DNA from: Clostridiales bacterium
GTDB lineage: Bacteria; Bacillota; Clostridia; TANB77; CAG-508
Assembly (NCBI GenBank): GCA_004553715.1
Contig: SFKP01000027.1
Location: forward strand, 1-15,924
Direction: 5' to 3'
Length of the DNA stretch: 15,924 nt
The notes beneath the pieces were generated by a model. That model was not told the origin of the DNA. It did no database searches and saw only the letters and a program-made list of their open reading frames with translations. Numbering within the stretch: the stretch's first letter is position 1; the number at the start of each line of letters is the position of its first letter. Position numbers and translations under genes: made by a program. Below are positions 13,667 through 15,924 of the stretch, piece by piece.

Positions 13667-14773
13667 ATGAAACTATTAATGCATACTTGTTGTGCACCAT
13701 GTAGCGTGTATTGTATAGATAGCTTAAGAGAAGAAGGAATAGAACCAACTATATATTGGTATAATCCAAACATTCATCCATACATGGAATATAGAACAAG
13801 AAGAGATTGTTTAAAAGAATATACAAAAAGCATAGAAATAGAAGCCATATTCGAGGAAGAATATGGCTTAAATGAGTTTTGCAAAAATGTTATAGGTGAT
13901 TTGAACAATAGATGTAAAAATTATTGTTATAAGGTACGCTTAGAGCAAACTGCAAAATATGCAAAAGAAAATGGCTATGATGCTTTTACTACAACATTAT
14001 TAGTAAGTCCATACCAAAATCATGAGGTATTAACAGAAATAGCAAAAGAAATGGCAAAAAAATATAACATAGAATTCTTATATCGAGATTTTAGAGTAGG
14101 GTTTAGAGTTGGACAAGCAAAAGCAAGAGAATTAGGCTTATATATGCAAAAATATTGTGGATGTGTGTTCTCAGAGGAGATGAGATATTATAACCGCAAT
14201 CCTATACAAGCGAGGGCTACCAATGGTTACGAGATACCGAAAGAGCCTAGAATGCAGGTTAAAAAAATAGAAAATAAAGAAGATTATATTGATTTACTTT
14301 TAGAGGCAGATCCTTCAAAAGACATGATACATAAGTATTTGAACGATTCTGATGTATATGCATTAAAAAAAGAAGATGAGCTAATTTCTATTGCAGTTAT
14401 TTTGCACATTGATAGAAAAACATTAGAGTTAAAGAACATAGTTACAAAAGAAAATTACAGAAATAAAGGTTATGCAAAAACACTTTTAAAATCATTATGT
14501 GGTAATTATAAACAGAAATATGACAGAATGTTGGTAGGAACAACAGAGAATAATATTCCTTTCTATGTTAAGCAGGGATTTGATAAATATGAGAAAACAA
14601 TTAAAAATTTCTTTATAGATAATTATAAAGAAGAAATAAAAGATGGAGAACTAACTTGTACTGATTTAATATATTATTCAAAAGATTTAAAGAAAAAAAT
14701 AATATCTAACATATATAAGAAATCTAATAGAAATATTAGATTTTTTATTTTGCCTTCAAAAAGGAAGGAGTAA
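13667..14773 (+). CDS. queH: QueH epoxyqueuosine reductase fused to a GNAT acetyltransferase
   Basis: The N-terminal part (about 1-180) is QueH (DUF208), the iron-sulfur enzyme that reduces epoxyqueuosine to queuosine in tRNA. It has HTCCAPC (6-12; Cys 8, 9, 12), RC-KNY-CY with Cys 83 and 87, TTTLLVSPYQNHE (108-120), DFR (141-143) and YCGCVFSE (163-170). The C-terminal part (about 195-345) is GNAT-like, with the acetyl-CoA loop ENYRNKGYAKTLL (262-274) and a GF strand near 304. Residues 346-368 are basic. The cysteine pair at 83/87 has three residues between its members rather than the two I would expect. A terminator-like hairpin overlaps the last codons. It is the last gene of the housekeeping run, 25 bases after the glycosyltransferase. 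Confidence 0.9.
   Translation: MKLLMHTCCAPCSVYCIDSLREEGIEPTIYWYNPNIHPYMEYRTRRDCLKEYTKSIEIEAIFEEEYGLNEFCKNVIGDLNNRCKNYCYKVRLEQTAKYAKENGYDAFTTTLLVSPYQNHEVLTEIAKEMAKKYNIEFLYRDFRVGFRVGQAKARELGLYMQKYCGCVFSEEMRYYNRNPIQARATNGYEIPKEPRMQVKKIENKEDYIDLLLEADPSKDMIHKYLNDSDVYALKKEDELISIAVILHIDRKTLELKNIVTKENYRNKGYAKTLLKSLCGNYKQKYDRMLVGTTENNIPFYVKQGFDKYEKTIKNFFIDNYKEEIKDGELTCTDLIYYSKDLKKKIISNIYKKSNRNIRFFILPSKRKE
14720..14751 (+). terminator. Terminator-like hairpin inside the end of the QueH-GNAT gene
   Basis: AAATCTAATA (14720-14729) pairs perfectly with TATTAGATTT (14734-14743) around a GAAA tetraloop, followed by a T-rich tract (14741-14751). The form is that of a rho-independent terminator, but only one of ten pairs is G-C, so it is weak. 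The stop codon of the gene lies at 14771-14773, about 20 bases beyond the T-tract, so transcripts ending here would lack a stop. Confidence 0.45.
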
Positions 14774-14780
14774 AAAGAAA

Positions 14781-15339
14781 ATGAAAAAAAATGAAAACAA
14801 CAAACCAAAAAATAATGAAAAAATTAAAAAAGAAACAGAAAAGATTAAAGAGATTATAAGAAAGGAGACAGGTATTTATATAAAGAAGATGAACTCAAGA
14901 AACTTAAAGAAAGAATTTGAACAATTTTATTATATTATGGCATCAAATTATTATGAGTGTTTAACAGCAATAGGGTATTTAGATGAAATAGAAACTGATT
15001 GCTTTGCTTGTATAAAAGATGATTACTTATCAGATTTTGTAAGGTCAATGAGTGCTATGATGAATAAAATATTTTGTGATGAAGAAAAAGACTTTTCAGA
15101 TATAATGAATGGAATTATGAGAATGTTAATTTCTGAAGATAAAATTGTTAATATTATAAAAGACGATATACCTAATTGGGTAATATTAAGAAAAAAGATA
15201 AGACCAGGATTAGTAAATATTGTACCTTTATATTTTTATTGCAGGACTTAACAATTTATTTGGTAAATTAGCAGACGATGAGGAGTTTATATATGTTTCT
15301 ACTCATTTACAAGATGATAAAGAAATAACAGAGGAATAA
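14781..15339 (+). CDS. Unrecognised protein, frame change near the C-terminus
   Basis: I do not recognise this family. From ATG 14781, eight to ten bases after AAGGAAGGAG, the product has a lysine-rich N-terminus (about 1-40) with coiled-coil character. A mixed helical region follows, with an acidic middle. The zero frame stops at 15249-15251. One base out, the frame continues AGLNNLFGKLADDEEF and ends EITEE at TAA 15337-15339, giving about 185 residues. The +1 frame opens only after 15216, so the shift lies between 15217 and 15250. It is followed by a strong terminator and then parA. Its place beside parA suggests it may belong to the same accessory element. Confidence 0.6.
15233..15246 (+). 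other. Frame change in the unrecognised gene
   Basis: One extra T in the run 15233-15237 would explain the shift (TAT-TTT-ATT-GCA-GGA). Alternatively the A of the AGG codon at 15243 is skipped, giving TGC-(A)-GGA-CTT. The second form resembles the CGG-A sites in placing GGA in the +1 frame, but AGG followed by A is read as Arg in spoIIIAA, so the T-run is the simpler cause. Confidence 0.5.
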
Positions 15340-15351
15340 ATATTCAAGACA

Positions 15352-15383
15352 AGAGTTAGCTTTTAGGAGTTAGCTCTTTTTTT
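15352..15383 (+). terminator. Rho-independent terminator before parA
   Basis: AGAGTTAGC (15352-15360) pairs with GTTAGCTCT (15369-15377), nine pairs including two G-U, around an eight-base loop, followed by seven T (15377-15383). It follows the stop of the unrecognised gene by 12 bases and separates it from parA. The parA ribosome site begins almost at once after the T-run, so a leader-regulated (attenuation-like) arrangement is possible. Confidence 0.75.
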
Positions 15384-15399
15384 GAGGAAAGGAGCAAGA

Positions 15400-15924
15400 A
15401 TGGGAAAGTGTCAGATAATTGCAATAGCAAATCAAAAAGGTGGAGTTGGAAAAACAACAACTACATTTAGTTTAGGAGTTGCACTTAGTAAACAAGGAAA
15501 AAGAGTATTACTAATTGATGCAGATCCACAACGGAGATTTAACTACTTGTATGGGTTACTATAATCAAGATGAATTGCAGAATACTATTGGAACATTAAT
15601 GTCTGATACTATATGTGATAATGAAATAAATGCAGAAAATGCTATTCTTCATCATAAAGAAGGAGTAGATTTAATTCCTGCAAATTTAGATTTATCAGCA
15701 ATAGAGTTTTCATTAGTTAATGCAATGAGCAGAGAGTTCACGCTTAAAAATTCTATAAGAGGTATTAAAGATAACTATGATTATGTATTGATAGATTGTA
15801 TGCCATCTCTTGGAATGATAACAATAAATGCACTTGCTTGTAGTGATAAGATAATAATTCCAGTACAGGGAGAATATCTAGCTGCAAAAGGAATGGGACA
15901 TTTATTAAAGACAGTTACGAGAGT
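15400..15924 (+). CDS. parA: ParA/Soj-type partition ATPase, partial, with +1 frameshift at CGG
   Basis: ParA ATPases position plasmids, chromosomes or integrated elements with a ParB partner. ATG 15400 follows AAAGGAG (15388-15394) by five bases. Residues 13-20 are the deviant Walker A KGGVGKTT, and LLIDADPQ ends at residue 44. The zero frame then meets CGG at 15532 and stops at 15561-15563 with an unrelated tail. Skipping that C gives DPQGDLTT, restoring the invariant glycine of DPQG. The +1 frame stays open to the window edge, with YVLIDCMPSLGMITINAL (Walker B region) and IIPVQGEYLAAKGM, both ParA hallmarks. The gene is cut by the window end. It resembles ParA proteins of conjugative elements and plasmids. 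Confidence 0.85.
15532..15535 (+). other. +1 frameshift site CGG-A in parA
   Basis: The zero frame is CCA-CAA-CGG-AGA-TTT; the family-like reading is CCA-CAA-(C)-GGA-GAT-TTA. The +1 reading supplies the conserved Gly of DPQG exactly where it belongs, with no residue gained or lost. Unlike the other two sites there is no SD-like run just upstream, which argues that the codon itself, not an upstream element, is the signal. Confidence 0.78.

Noticed and set aside
15243..15246. AGG-A as a general frameshift codon
   Set aside because: AGG followed by A is read in frame as Arg in spoIIIAA (EIRIRT), so a general rule does not hold.
15382..15399. TTG 15382 as the parA start
   Set aside because: It lies in the T-run of the terminator; ATG 15400 has a proper ribosome site.
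2623..15563. Explaining all frame changes as ordinary pseudogene decay
   Set aside because: Three of the five fall on the only three in-frame CGG codons in the window, each followed by A, while reading frames are otherwise intact on both sides and family motifs are preserved. Random decay would not show that association; it remains possible for the two non-CGG cases.

Overview
The window looks like a chromosomal segment of a low-GC, endospore-forming Firmicute, most likely an uncultured member of the Clostridia. The basis is the strong A/T bias in coding and intergenic DNA, AGGAGG-type ribosome binding sites, a complete spoIIIA sporulation operon, and protein families typical of Clostridia. 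TAA, TAG and TGA all serve as stops. No species is assigned.

Layout. Positions 1-480 hold a structured palindromic element, a minus-strand tRNA-Leu(UAG) with its own promoter and terminator, and the leader of the spoIIIA operon. Positions 482-5550 are spoIIIAA-AB-AC-AD-AE-AF-AG-AH, the mother-cell half of the feeding-tube channel between mother cell and forespore. Positions 5551-5880 are a gene-free island of nested inverted repeats (REP-like and insertion-sequence-end-like) ending in a sigma-A-type promoter. Positions 5881-14773 are a co-directional housekeeping run: glmM, a small membrane protein, metG, a deoxynucleoside/thymidylate kinase-like P-loop protein, a NadD-like adenylyltransferase, a GltD-like flavoprotein, ruvB, a GT2 membrane glycosyltransferase and a QueH-GNAT fusion. 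Positions 14781-15924 hold an unrecognised protein gene, a terminator, and the start of a ParA-type ATPase gene that runs off the window, possibly the edge of an integrated element.

The main observation concerns translation. I checked every CGG triplet against every reading frame I accept (about 4,900 codons by hand count). CGG occurs as an in-frame codon exactly three times, in spoIIIAE, spoIIIAG and parA. At all three, the downstream part of the protein continues only in the +1 frame. In each case the codon is followed by A, so skipping the C gives GGA (Gly), and the restored protein fits its family; in ParA it restores the conserved Gly of the DPQG motif. CGC, CGA, CGT, AGA and AGG are all read normally as Arg elsewhere, including at the conserved RuvB arginine finger (CGA). 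This suggests that CGG is not decoded as arginine here but acts as a +1 frameshift or four-base (CGGA = Gly) signal. Two more single-base frame disruptions, one in spoIIIAG and one in the gene at 14781, do not involve CGG and may be errors, mutations or a different signal.
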